A DNA stretch of 43,066 nt, taken from contig JAGYIZ010000015.1 of assembly GCA_018402425.1 (NCBI GenBank), forward strand, positions 1 through 43,066. The letters run 5' to 3'. The DNA comes from Candidatus Atribacteria bacterium. GTDB taxonomy: Bacteria > Atribacterota > Phoenicimicrobiia > Phoenicimicrobiales > Stramentimicrobiaceae. Shown in pieces: positions 18,440 through 27,461 of this stretch; positions within the stretch are counted from its first letter, which is position 1; the number at the start of each line of letters is the position of its first letter. A program made the translations under genes and the position numbers. The notes under the pieces are model-generated. The model was not told the DNA's origin. It saw nothing but the letters and a program-made list of their open reading frames with translations, and did not search any database.

Positions 18440-18870
18440 CCTCCAAAATTGTGGAAATGTTGAAAAAAAGAGACTGCCATCAATTTGTTTAACAACTTTT
18501 CCAATTTTGGTAAGCAACATACTGCTGAAATCGTTTCTGGAGTAGCGGTTTATGTGCGAGCACTAATCAAATAATCTCATCAATTTTAACTTTCCATTTT
18601 ACCTTTCTTACTTCATAACCATCAATTAAGAGCTACTATTTTTTTATCAATGGCTTCTACTATGTCTTCAAAGTTTTTTATTCCACTAATAATTAATTGA
18701 CTCAGGAATCTAAAAACCTCCTACACTAATATTATTTTTAAACATAAATTAAGGTTTCTCAATAATGAGATGCTTACCAGCTTCTGCTGCTCTAATCGCT
18801 GGCTCTAAATGAGCACCCAAAGGGGTGCGAATATTAACAATACTCCAAATCAAATAAAAATGTATTTCTA
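18440..18870 (-). pseudogene. Truncated Gfo/Idh/MocA oxidoreductase remnant
   Basis: The best stretch, about 18750-18850, reads IVNIRTPLGAHLEPAIRAAEAGKHLIIEKP, the classic nucleotide-domain EKP signature of the Gfo/Idh/MocA family. Downstream pieces (SINYWWNKKL, LVLAHKPLLQ) are out of frame with stops. The N-terminal Rossmann region and most of the substrate domain are missing. It abuts the cupin remnant. Confidence 0.65.
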
Positions 18871-18875
18871 AACTA

Positions 18876-19180
18876 TTAAGAGACAAAATATTCGTCTTCT
18901 TCTTGCAAAACAGGAATACCTACAATTAATGCTTTGAAATCACCGTAACCCCGATGAGGTATGCCTGGCTTAATCATTACTACCACTCCCGGTTTTAAAT
19001 CTACGATGTTTTTATCTGATAATTCCATCTTTCCCCTTCCTTCTAATATATAATATATCTCTGTATTATCAAGATTTTTTATTTACTGATAATTCATTTT
19101 GTATTTATAGCTACTTTGACTTCTTTGGAAAAAAGAAATGGTGGTGTTAATTTTATATAATTTAATCTCTGAATAATCTC
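18876..19180 (-). pseudogene. Cupin-domain protein remnant
   Basis: An open stretch of about 68 codons (19083 down to TAA 18876) reads NTEIYYILEGRGKMELSDKNIVDLKPG then IKPGIPHRGYGDFKALIVGIPVLQEEDEYF, a single-domain cupin with the G-P-H-G metal-binding second motif. The N-terminal part (KEVKVAINTK) is in another frame and interrupted by stops. Small cupins often accompany Gfo/Idh sugar oxidoreductases, which fits the neighbouring remnant. No usable start remains. Confidence 0.65.
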
Positions 19181-19260
19181 TTGGGAAATAATAATAAATA
19201 TTTACCTTATATATCTAAAAGGGAGATCTTGTTTTTTTATATATACTGTTATGAGAAAAT

Positions 19261-20484
19261 TTATATTACATTGTACAAAATTTTACCATCAACGATAGTC
19301 ATTTTAATGTCTATATTGTTATCAAAAACAACAATATCAGCCTTTTTGTTTTCTCCCAAGATACCTATTTGATCTTCTAATCCCTGGATCTTAGCAGAGT
19401 TATAGGTCACCAATTGTACAGCCTGACGGATATTGAGATCCACAAAGTTAACCATATTTCTTACCAACCGGTCCATGGTAGAGACACTGGAGGCAAAAGA
19501 TTGACGATTTGTAAGTTTGGCAACATAGTTATCTTCCTGAGTTGGAATTTCAAATTCTTCGGGAATATCTGCTTCTACAATAACTTCAAGTCCTCCCAAT
19601 TCATATTTCCCGGGCCCCATTCCTGCAGCACTCATCGAATCAGTTACCAGACATACTTTGTCTAAGCCTTTAGAATGAAGCACTAACTTCATTAGGCTTG
19701 GTGGCAGGTGATGACCATCAGCAATTAATTCTGTAGTAAGTTCATTCATCAATAAAGTTGATTCAACAACTCCGGAAATACGATATCCTTTAATTCGTCT
19801 TATTCCTGACATTCCGGAAAACATGTGGGCAACATGGGTATAACCATTTTCTACTGCTTTTAAGACCTGTTGATAGGTGGCGTTGGAATGGCCGATAGCA
19901 GCTATAATATTTCTTTTTCTTAATTCCTGACCAAGCTCCAAGCCTCCCTGCACCTCTGGTGCCGCTGTTAATCTGATAATATTGGGATATTCTTCCAATA
20001 AAGGGAGATATTGTTCCGGTTTTGGAGAATAAATATGTTCGGGGTTCTGTGCACCTTTCTGTTCTAAACTTACATAAGGACCTTCTACATGGATGCCCAA
20101 TATTTTAGATCCCTGAAAGTTTTTTTGCATTGCTCTGGAAATGCAGTTTACTGATTGGATAACATCGTTCCAGGAAGCTGATAATGTTGTAGGTATAAAA
20201 GAAGTAGTCCCACATTTCACTAATCCCTGAGCCATTATTTGTAAATCTTCTTCGGATCCGGACATTACTGACCCACCAAAGGCTCCGTGGAGATGGGAAT
20301 CAATAAAACCCGGACTGACATTCATGCCTTTGACATCTATAATTTTGGTACCTTCAGGAATTTCAATCTCAACTTTTTTACCAATCTTTTCAATTTGTTC
20401 ATCCTTGAGAATAACGCATCCATCATTTATCTCCCGAAAAGGGGTAATAAGTTTCCCGTTGATCAGTGCAATGCGATTTTCCAT
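19261..20484 (-). CDS. nagA: N-acetylglucosamine-6-phosphate deacetylase
   Basis: 407-residue amidohydrolase-fold enzyme that removes acetate from GlcNAc-6-P to give GlcN-6-P. Visible ligands and catalytic residues are His64 and His66 (SHLHG), Glu134 (HVEGPY), His199 (IGHSNA), His220 (AHMFSGM) and Asp282 (TDSM). The frame opens at 20493, but ATG 20484 lies nine bases after GAGGAG while the first ATG abuts it, so 20484 is preferred. It is 51 bp downstream of nagB, forming a nagBA pair. The deaminase and deacetylase together move aminosugar phosphate into glycolysis. Both genes are intact between two decayed regions. Confidence 0.94.
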   Translation of the reverse strand: MENRIALINGKLITPFREINDGCVILKDEQIEKIGKKVEIEIPEGTKIIDVKGMNVSPGFIDSHLHGAFGGSVMSGSEEDLQIMAQGLVKCGTTSFIPTTLSASWNDVIQSVNCISRAMQKNFQGSKILGIHVEGPYVSLEQKGAQNPEHIYSPKPEQYLPLLEEYPNIIRLTAAPEVQGGLELGQELRKRNIIAAIGHSNATYQQVLKAVENGYTHVAHMFSGMSGIRRIKGYRISGVVESTLLMNELTTELIADGHHLPPSLMKLVLHSKGLDKVCLVTDSMSAAGMGPGKYELGGLEVIVEADIPEEFEIPTQEDNYVAKLTNRQSFASSVSTMDRLVRNMVNFVDLNIRQAVQLVTYNSAKIQGLEDQIGILGENKKADIVVFDNNIDIKMTIVDGKILYNVI

Positions 20485-20535
20485 TGATATCATCTCCTCT
20501 TTTTTCTAAAAACCACCTTATCTTCAATAATCTAA

Positions 20536-21273
20536 CTATTTTAAATAGATTGAAGACTGGTCATCTAAAAAGACAAAGCAAGTATCGTGTTTCTTTAAAA
20601 TAGAGGCAGGAAAGTCCGGTGAAACCTTATCGCCTTTAAAGCAATTTTTTACTGCCTCTGCTTTGCGTCTGTCTGGTACAGTACAGATAATATTTTTTGA
20701 TTTCATAATCTGTTTGACTGACATAGAAATGGCTCTTTTGGGAACATTATCCAGACTCTTAAACCAGCCTTCGCCAAGCTGTTGTTTTCGACAAGCCTCA
20801 TCGAGCTGCACAACCATATAGGGCTTTTCAGTACCAAAGTCAGCAGGAGGATCGTTGAAAGCAAGATGGCCGTTTTCTCCGATACCTACAAAGGAGACAT
20901 CTATCTTTTTCTGGCTGATGATTTGATTAAGGCGTTCACATTCTTGTTTGGGATCAGGGGCATCTCCTTGAACAAAATAAAAATTACCCGGATGCACTTT
21001 GTTGATAAAACGATCTTTGAGGTATTTCCGAAAACTTGCCGGATGATCTTCAGGCAGTCCAACATATTCATCCAGATGGAACATGATGGTCTTAGACCAA
21101 TTTATCAAGTTTATCTTGATAAGGTTTTCTAAGAACTCAAACTGGGAGGCACCGGTGGCTATGACAAAGTTTGCTTCTCCTTTATTGTTGATAGCATCTT
21201 TCAGGATTTCAGCTGCTTTTTGGGCGGCAGCTTCACCCATGTTGTGTTTGCTTGAATAGATGTTGATATTCAT
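20536..21273 (-). CDS. nagB: Glucosamine-6-phosphate deaminase
   Basis: 245-residue NagB/RpiA-fold enzyme that converts GlcN-6-P to fructose-6-P and ammonia. It shows ATGAS (39-43) for phosphate binding, FHLDEYVGL with Asp68, and VGIGENGHLAFNDPP with His136. Compared with E. coli NagB (GNDGHIAFNE), the positions of Asp141 and Glu148 are Asn134 and Asp141; the GENGH form occurs in other deaminases. ATG 21273 with TGAGGT upstream is preferred to the GTG at 21285. The leader contains nested hairpins and a dispersed repeat. It is cotranscribed with nagA. Confidence 0.92.
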   Translation of the reverse strand: MNINIYSSKHNMGEAAAQKAAEILKDAINNKGEANFVIATGASQFEFLENLIKINLINWSKTIMFHLDEYVGLPEDHPASFRKYLKDRFINKVHPGNFYFVQGDAPDPKQECERLNQIISQKKIDVSFVGIGENGHLAFNDPPADFGTEKPYMVVQLDEACRKQQLGEGWFKSLDNVPKRAISMSVKQIMKSKNIICTVPDRRKAEAVKNCFKGDKVSPDFPASILKKHDTCFVFLDDQSSIYLK

Positions 21274-21333
21274 AAATAACCTCACTAAACTTTTTAAATA
21301 TCACAGGATTTACGACAGCCCTAGGCCTCTTCC

Positions 21334-21387
21334 CTTGCAAAACAGAGAGAACTGCCTTGGCAGTTCTGGTTTTAAGTTCTTTGCAAG
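21334..21387. other. Nested hairpins in the nagB leader
   Basis: An inner stem AGAACTGCC / GGCAGTTCT (21348-21367, two-base loop) is enclosed by an outer stem CTTGCAAA (21334-21341) / TTTGCAAG (21380-21387). On the minus strand the inner hairpin is followed by CTCTGTTTT, which is terminator-like. Position between the dispersed repeat and nagB suggests a structured 5' leader or an upstream transcript end. No known riboswitch class is recognised. Confidence 0.5.
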
Positions 21388-21403
21388 AGACTTCAGAGCA
21401 AAC

Positions 21404-21563
21404 ATCGCACCCGCAAGGCGGGTGGCTTTAAGAACCTCTAAAAGAGGTTTAACTTTTTCCTGGTTATTTCTAGTTTTTCTTTTTTCTGATATTTTAACTG
21501 AATATTTTTATGCATGATTACTCTTTGGAATTCAGGTAAAAAATGATCATATGACTTATCTTG
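21404..21563 (-). repeat. Dispersed ~160-bp repeat, copy 1 (upstream of nagB)
   Basis: This block matches 42909-43066 upstream of proS. Shared parts are a GC-rich hairpin (CACCCGC-AAG-GCGGGTG here), a second hairpin (AACCTC/GAGGTT here, AACCCC/GGGGTT there), an ATTTTAACTGAATATTT block and an AAAATGATCATA block, in the same order. The second stem differs by a compensatory pair, implying an RNA or DNA structure under selection. The G-U-tolerant differences fit transcription from the minus strand. It ends 131 bp from the nagB ATG. Confidence 0.7.
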
Positions 21564-21676
21564 ATATTTTTATGGGAAAACCTTTATTTAACATGAGCCA
21601 CTTTCTTAGAGGTGGTTTTCATGGTTAAATATTAAAATAGGGCATTAGACCCACAGTGTTTTCAATTATCTGCATT

Positions 21677-22650
21677 TCAAATTTTAGATAGGACTTTATC
21701 AATAAACCAATTAGTTGCTGCAGCTGATTCACCTTTACTGGGGCATTCTCCGATTTAGATTTCATTCTAACAGGTCAGATTAATGGTTTGCCTGAATATG
21801 AACTGGGTTATCATAGAGACAACTCTTTGTACCCTGTTTCCCTACACTTTAATAAATGGACCTGAGCCGAGGTATCAAAAAGACCAAAATTCCTTTGCTC
21901 CCAACAATCCTGTGATTTGATCAGCTCTGTACCAAGTAAACACCAATGCCTGTTCTGCAAGTCTTTATAAATATTGTAATATCTTCTGCTGAATATATGG
22001 TACTTCTGATTGGAAAGAATTTCCAATGAAACCTCTCTTATTTGCACTTGAAAATATAATAGATCAATCATATGAGGAAGCCATATCATAAAATAATATC
22101 TCAGCAATATCCAGTTAGTTTTCCACCAGTTGTTTAACTGTTTATCATAGTCTTGTGCTAAAGGTTGGCGATAAAGCTGAACGTTTACCAAACGAATATC
22201 ACCCAGGGTACCGTCTTCAATAAGTTCTTTTATTTTAATAAACTTAGACAGTGCCCGTCTGTAATAAGCAACAAATAACGGAATGTTGCTTTTTTCACAG
22301 GCTGAGATCATTTCCTGACATTCCTGAAAATCAATCCCCATTGGTTTCTCTACAAAAACAGGTTTTTTGGCAAGTGCAACCTTTAAGGTATATTCTTTAT
22401 GAAAAGCAGGAGGGTAGCAATATAGACGGCATCAACCTCATCATCATTAATTAAATCATCTGCACATTATCACTTACCATTTGAAAACTTTATGACGAGA
22501 GGCATAATCTTTGGCCAAATCAGCGTTTCTTCTCATAACTGCAGCTAAAGAAGAATGTTTCTGCTCTGAAGAAGCCGGCCCTCTCTTTACTTCCGTAACA
22601 TCTCCACAACCAATAATACCCCCATTTATTTCCCTGTCTTTTGGTATCAT
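21677..22650 (-). pseudogene. Broken Gfo/Idh/MocA family oxidoreductase
   Basis: Nearly full-length gene in several frames. ATG 22650 (AGAGG upstream) begins MIPKDREINGGIIGCGDVTEVKRGPAS, a Rossmann GxIGCG. Next come EQKHSSLAAVMRRNADLAKDYA, VDAVYIAT, then EKPMGIDFQECQEMISACEKSNIPLFVAYYRRALSKF and KIKELIEDGTLGDIRLVNVQLYRQPL (an open stretch within 21811-22341), and finally the C-terminal PSSYSGKPLI ... STGESAAATNWFIDKVLSKI ending at TGA 21677. At least four shifts are needed. Its C-terminus is the paralogue of the remnant at 8350-8590. The substrate cannot be told. Confidence 0.82.
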
Positions 22651-22980
22651 CAAAGATATACCTCTGTTTTTATCATTAAAATGCTCTCTATTAATTTTAG
22701 CAAATTATTATAATTACCTCATTTGTTTTTATGTTATAAGAAATGATTGTCGTTTCCTATCAATATCCTCTGCTTTAATAAGTAGTTCTAAATGGACACC
22801 TTAAGAATTTACAAATATAACAATATCAAACCGGGATGAGATAAAAATGTAGGTTTTCTTAATTATTATGATATAAGTATCTAATTCTTTGTCAACGAAT
22901 CAATGCAACTACTTTTAGAATAGTAAAAAGCAAATAAAATAAATTCTAAACTTGCAGCCTATAACACAATAAAGTATAAA
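22651..22980. other. Intergenic region without recognised content
   Basis: About 330 bp of AT-rich sequence between the broken kduD (ends 22981) and the Gfo/Idh remnant. A short minus-strand stretch near 22800 reads GVHLELLIKAEDIDRKR, which could be the stub of another lost gene but is too short to assign. No hairpin, operator or promoter stands out. Confidence 0.4.
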
Positions 22981-23804
22981 TCAAGATAGGAAGGCTAAAA
23001 GATATGTTTTTACAATATAACCATCGTTATATATATCATTTTGTATTGTTATTATCTGGCAATAGCCTCCGTCAGCGGGTATAATTGCTCCATTCAGATA
23101 ATCAGGCTTAGAGGCAAGAAAAACAACGGTTCCTTTAAGATCAGCATTCGTTCCCCACCGACCTGCAGGTATCCGTTTTAAAATTTCTTGATACCTTGTC
23201 TTATCTTTTATAAGTGCAGCGGTATTGTCTGTTTTCCATATATCAGGGCAATGGCATTTTACATTTATGTTATATTTAGCCCATTCATTACATAGTGCCT
23301 TGGTTAAACCAGCAGCACCATGTTTGCCTTCGTATAAGAAGAACACAACGAATGCCACCTTGATATGATAACATGGAGGCTACGTTATTAATTTTTCCAC
23401 CTGAATTATTCTTAATAAATTCTCTTGCAACTGCCTGGGAAAGAAAAACGGAGACTTTAAATTCACCATTTATTACATCATCCCAATCTTTCTCAGTGAA
23501 ATCTTTGGCTTCATCACGCCTGATAGTACCGGCATTATTAATAATATCTATCTGACCAAAAGTCGCCAAGGTTTCATCAATTATTGAAGGAATGCTTTCT
23601 TGACTACACAAATCTGCTTTAATTGGTAAAATTTCTGACCCAGCGATTCTATTTGTTTTTTTCTTCACTCATATCACCTCTGGCAACTCCTACAATATGG
23701 GCACCAGCTTCTGCTAATCCTTCTGCCATTCCATATCCAAGACCCGTTCAACCGTGAACAGCCTGTTACTATAGCTACCTTATTTTTTTGTTAAACAAAT
23801 CCAT
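22981..23804 (-). pseudogene. kduD: Broken 2-dehydro-3-deoxy-D-gluconate 5-dehydrogenase (KduD)
   Basis: ATG 23804 starts MDLFN, typical of KduD, after an AAAGGATT ribosome binding site. Frameshifts follow at once; readable pieces are VLDMEWQKD, then SEILPIKADLCSQESIPSIIDETLATFGQIDI, NNAGTIRRDEAKDFTEKDWDDVI, KINNVASMLSYQGG, then in another frame HGAAGLTKALCNEWAKYNINV and AALIKDKTRYQEILKRIPAGRWGTNADLKGTVVFLASKPDYLNGAIIPADGGY. The ERIPAGRWG-like stretch is diagnostic for KduD. It is 121 bp downstream of the intact SDR and kduI, so the gene set was kduI-SDR-kduD. KduD oxidises the 2,5-diketo product of KduI's branch to KDG. Confidence 0.85.
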
Positions 23805-23825
23805 TCAACCCAATCCTTTCTTTTA

Positions 23826-23850
23826 AAGAATAAAATATTATTTTATTCTT
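23826..23850 (-). terminator. Inverted repeat downstream of the SDR gene
   Basis: AAGAATAAAAT (23826-23836) pairs exactly with ATTTTATTCTT (23840-23850) around a 3-base loop. It lies 75 bp after the SDR stop and just before the kduD start on the minus strand. The stem is all A/T except two pairs and has no clean U tail, so it is only a weak terminator candidate. Confidence 0.3.
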
Positions 23851-23925
23851 ATGGGAATATTAAAAGTTACTCAATTATTTATTTACAGAGTTTTTAAATC
23901 TAAATTACTTCTATACTTATTCACT

Positions 23926-24675
23926 CTATCCTAATATTCCGCCAGTTATACCATATATCATTCCAGTTATATAACTTGCTTTCTCTGATATTAGAAAATG
24001 AATAAGTTGTGCAACTTCCTCGGGGTTACCCATTCGTTTCATAGGTATACCAGATTCAAATTTTTTAACAACTTCAGAAGGTGTATTCTTAAAGAAACCA
24101 GTATGTATTACTCCAGGCGATACTGCATTGACACGAATACCTTCATCTATTAATTCTTTTGCTAGTCCTCTGGTAAACCCTTCAATTGCAGCTTTGCTCG
24201 TTGCATAAGGAACTGCACCGGGACCACCTCCATTTTGTGCAGCAATTGAAGTGATGGTCACAATACTTCCAGCTTTCTGTTTTAGCATATAAGGAATAAC
24301 CTCTCGACAAGTCATAAAAACACTATTAAGATTAAGATCCATCATATTATGCCATAGCAGATTGCTCATCTCACCTATTTTTGCTCGTTCTATAATACCA
24401 CCACTATTCGCTATAAGAATATCAATTCTTCCATAAGCATCAATAGCTTTTTGCACCATTGACTTAACCTGTTCATCTTTTGTTATATCAGCTTGTACTA
24501 ATAAAGCTCGTTGTCCTGTCTTCTCCACTTCCTTTTTGGTTCTTTCAGCGCCTTCAAGTGAATGGCAATAATTAACTACAATATCTGCGCCATTTTTTGC
24601 TAATTCTATAGCTGTTGCCTGTCCAATACCACTACTAGCTCCGGTAATTAATGCAACTTTGCCCTTTAATTCCAT
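23926..24675 (-). CDS. SDR-family oxidoreductase next to kduI
   Basis: 249-residue classical short-chain dehydrogenase/reductase: TGASSGIG (11-18), NSGG (90-93, replacing the usual NAG-G), Asn115, Ser143, and YATSK with Tyr157 and Lys161. The end, GITGGILG, departs from the usual VDGG consensus. The start ATG 24675 has AAGGAGA. It lies 23 bp after kduI and before the broken kduD, so it may oxidise or reduce a keto-sugar acid in the same pathway, possibly taking over KduD's step. The FabG-like sequence does not allow a firm substrate call; 3-oxoacyl-ACP reductase is unlikely in this context. Confidence 0.85.
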   Translation of the reverse strand: MELKGKVALITGASSGIGQATAIELAKNGADIVVNYCHSLEGAERTKKEVEKTGQRALLVQADITKDEQVKSMVQKAIDAYGRIDILIANSGGIIERAKIGEMSNLLWHNMMDLNLNSVFMTCREVIPYMLKQKAGSIVTITSIAAQNGGGPGAVPYATSKAAIEGFTRGLAKELIDEGIRVNAVSPGVIHTGFFKNTPSEVVKKFESGIPMKRMGNPEEVAQLIHFLISEKASYITGMIYGITGGILG

Positions 24676-24698
24676 TAAAACTCTCCTTTTACCCTTAT

Positions 24699-25529
24699 TT
24701 ATTTCAAATCCTGCATTGATACATCATCCATGTCAGAGAAAGTCTGGTTTTCTCCGACCATTCCCCAGATAAAAGTATAGTTACCGGTTCCTACACCGGA
24801 ATGAATGGACCAACTTGGATTAATTACTGCCTGTTCATTTCTGACCACAATATGTCTGGTTTCATCTGGTTCACCCATGATATGGAAAACAACGTCATCT
24901 TCTGACATATCAAAATAGAGGTAAACTTCCATTCTTCTGGCATGAGTATGACAAGGCATAGTATTCCAAACATTTTTTGGTTCCAAAAGAGTCATCCCCA
25001 TTAATAACTGGCAGCTTTTGGCAACATCAGGATGAACATATTTATAGATGGTTCTTTTGTTTGAATTATCCAATGAACCGGCATGTTGAGGTTTGGCATC
25101 ATTAATATTTATCTTAACATTGGGATATGTTTTATGGGCAGGTGCACTGACCAAATAAAATTTGGCAGGTTCATCACTGTTTTCGCTTTCGAAACTTACT
25201 TCCTTGGCTCCCATGCCCACATATAAGCCATCCCTTGAATCTAGTTGATACTCATTTTCATCTACTTTAACTTTGCCCTTTCCTCCTATATTAATTACAC
25301 CTAATTCTCTTCTCTCTAAGAAATATTCAGCACCTATCTCTTTCCCTGCCTCTAAACGCAGAGGCTTTTCTAAAGGACAAGCACTGCCAGCAATTATTCT
25401 ATCAATATTACTATAAGTCATATTGATTTCGCCTTTGCTAAATAAATCTGTAATCAAGAAATCATTTCTAATCCTTTCAGTAGTGTAGTGCTTAAAATCC
25501 TTTGCATTCACTCCATCTCTTATTTGCAT
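24699..25529 (-). CDS. kduI: 5-dehydro-4-deoxy-D-glucuronate isomerase
   Basis: 276-residue cupin-fold isomerase that converts 5-keto-4-deoxyuronate (from unsaturated galacturonate or glucuronate released by lyases) to 2,5-diketo-3-deoxygluconate. Zinc ligands are visible at His194, His196, Glu201 (MPCHTHARRMEVY) and His243 (PSWSIHSGVGT), matching E. coli His196, His198, Glu203 and His245. Length and the N-terminal ERIRNDFLITDLF are typical. The RBS GGAGGAG precedes ATG 25529. It is followed by the SDR and broken kduD and preceded by an aldose-epimerase-like gene, forming a lyase-product utilisation set. Confidence 0.95.
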   Translation of the reverse strand: MQIRDGVNAKDFKHYTTERIRNDFLITDLFSKGEINMTYSNIDRIIAGSACPLEKPLRLEAGKEIGAEYFLERRELGVINIGGKGKVKVDENEYQLDSRDGLYVGMGAKEVSFESENSDEPAKFYLVSAPAHKTYPNVKININDAKPQHAGSLDNSNKRTIYKYVHPDVAKSCQLLMGMTLLEPKNVWNTMPCHTHARRMEVYLYFDMSEDDVVFHIMGEPDETRHIVVRNEQAVINPSWSIHSGVGTGNYTFIWGMVGENQTFSDMDDVSMQDLK

Positions 25530-25593
25530 TTTTCTCTCCTCCTATTTTTTTTATAAGATATTTTCATATTATTTACTTAATAAAGCGTAAATT

Positions 25594-26541
25594 TTAATTT
25601 ATTGTTATTTTCAAAAACCATTCGTACTTATTTTTTGCTTTAATAACCTTAATTTTGTTCCATTGTTTTGCTATATCTAACCTATCAAAAATACCTGTAC
25701 ACGGCTCCAGGGCTACATTGTACTGCCCTAAAAGACCTCCTTCATTGACCCATATCCCTAGATAGGGAACTTTTTCAATAGGATATGATAAAGTAATCAT
25801 TTCTTTCGTTTCAATATCATATAATGAAGACCACCCTTCCTTAATTTCATTTAAGACATAGTATTTTTCACAGGCTTTTACAGATTTTGCTCTTATTCTT
25901 GACATATTGTACTTATGATTTAAATCAGCATGAACAATAGGCCAGGAAAAAACATCTCCATAATTTCCCAATCGCTTGCTTTTATCGTATACATTAATTA
26001 TCTCCTTTGCTGAATCAGGAAGGATAATTTTTGTATTTTGATTACAATTAAATAAAGGGTGTGCAGCCCATATAAAATAGAAGTTATAATTTGCATGATT
26101 ATATACTTTGTATTTTATATATATTTCATGTGTATTTATTAATTTAATCTCTTTTTTAAATTTATAAGGGAACCTTACCCCATAAACAGTCAGATTGATA
26201 ATATTATTATTTATCTCATATTCCCAGGGAAGGGACCATACTTCGCCATGATCGGGAATTCTAATACCCTGCCAAGGTTCAACCGGATAATAACAACTGG
26301 CAATTGTAGGAAACATGTCATCAAAACCGCTACATTCAGACTTTTCAAACAACATGTCATATTTTGGTTTCTTATACTTATCCCCTACTGCCTGATAAAG
26401 ATATTCTTTGTTTTTTTCTTTGTGGAAAATAGATTGAATTTTCCCGCCAAGTTGAGGTATAATTTTAACAATTAATTTTTCATTTTCTAAGAAAATGATG
26501 GGTATATCTTTGTATTTCCCATGAAATATCCTTTCACTCAA
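25594..26541 (-). CDS. Aldose 1-epimerase-like (galactose mutarotase fold) protein
   Basis: About 315-residue beta-sandwich protein of the aldose epimerase superfamily. It has PQLGGKIQSIF near the N-terminus, CSGFDDMFPTI, IPDHGEVWSLPW (the His of DHGE is a typical active-site position), a FIWAAHPLFN block with the second His, and a NVALEPCTG segment with the catalytic-type Glu. It probably interconverts sugar or sugar-acid anomers. The frame opens at a TTG (26574), but a TTG at 26541 lies nine bases after AAGGAG and is preferred. It sits 65 bp upstream of kduI. The exact sugar is unknown. Confidence 0.78.
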   Translation of the reverse strand: MSERIFHGKYKDIPIIFLENEKLIVKIIPQLGGKIQSIFHKEKNKEYLYQAVGDKYKKPKYDMLFEKSECSGFDDMFPTIASCYYPVEPWQGIRIPDHGEVWSLPWEYEINNNIINLTVYGVRFPYKFKKEIKLINTHEIYIKYKVYNHANYNFYFIWAAHPLFNCNQNTKIILPDSAKEIINVYDKSKRLGNYGDVFSWPIVHADLNHKYNMSRIRAKSVKACEKYYVLNEIKEGWSSLYDIETKEMITLSYPIEKVPYLGIWVNEGGLLGQYNVALEPCTGIFDRLDIAKQWNKIKVIKAKNKYEWFLKITIN

Positions 26542-26657
26542 TATTTTTATCTCCTTAAGCAAATCTATAATCAATTATAGACAAAATGACTCTCTATAAT
26601 AATTTTTAATTATCAAGATTAAGTAACCCTCTAAACACGGTTTGAGGGTGGATAAAT

Positions 26658-27435
26658 CTACATATTATTTTCAGCCACTACTGGTAGGAGAGCTCCTCCA
26701 TCTATTTTTAAGCATTCACCAGTAATATAACCTGCATTTTTCTGAATCTAAATATAGCACAACATGAGCAACTTCTAAGGGAGAGGCAAATCTTTTTAAT
26801 GGAATTTTGGATTCGACTTTAAAGATGGGGTTATCTCTAGTCAATAACATTGGTATACCCTGGAGCTATTGCATTAACACGTATGTTATATTTTGCCAAT
26901 TCAGAGCAGCATTTTTAGTAAATTTTGTGAAAGGGCAGCTTTATTTGCTGCATAAACTGTAACATTAGGCCAGCATCCAGGGAATTATGGTTAGAAGAAA
27001 TATTAATAATATGTCCTTAATATTGTTTCTACCATATTTCAGGGCTGCTCTTTGAGCACAAAGTATGCACCTTTCCAATTTACGGATGTTATTCTATCCC
27101 ATGTTTTTCCTCAACATCCAAAAAAGGTACAAATTTACTTATTCTGAATTATTCACCATCAGATCAATTTGACCAAATTCTCCTAAAATTTTTCAAACAT
27201 TTTGTCAATTTCATCCAACTTACCAACATCAGCCTGCACACATAGACTTCTAACACCTTTTTGTCAATTTCTTTGCACACTTTCTTTGCTTCTTCTTCGC
27301 TACTACAATAGTTTACATACTACGTGATATCCATTTTCTGCTAATAAAAAGTGCAATGCTTTTCATTCTATCTTCCTGCTCCTGTAATAAGTGCAATTTT
27401 TTCTCCTTTGGTATTTCACCACCCAACTTATAAAC
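26658..27435 (-). pseudogene. Broken SDR-family dehydrogenase
   Basis: Fragments in order on the minus strand: GGEIPKGEK-IALITGAG near 27400, HCTF/LLAENGYHVV-like coding, GEFGQIDLMVNNSE, AQRAALKYGRN, then NPIFKVESKIPLKRFASPLEVAHVVLYLDSEKC, and LKIDGGALLPV ending at TAG 26658. Many 1-base shifts interrupt it and no open stretch exceeds about 60 codons. It lies just downstream of the broken dgoD and could have been the sugar dehydrogenase of that pathway (inference). Confidence 0.75.
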
Positions 27436-27461
27436 AAAAAATTTTTTTATTTATTTATTTC

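Noticed and set aside
23926-24675. FabG (3-oxoacyl-ACP reductase) for the SDR
   Set aside because: Sequence is a generic SDR, no fatty-acid genes are nearby, and it sits inside a kduI/kduD set.
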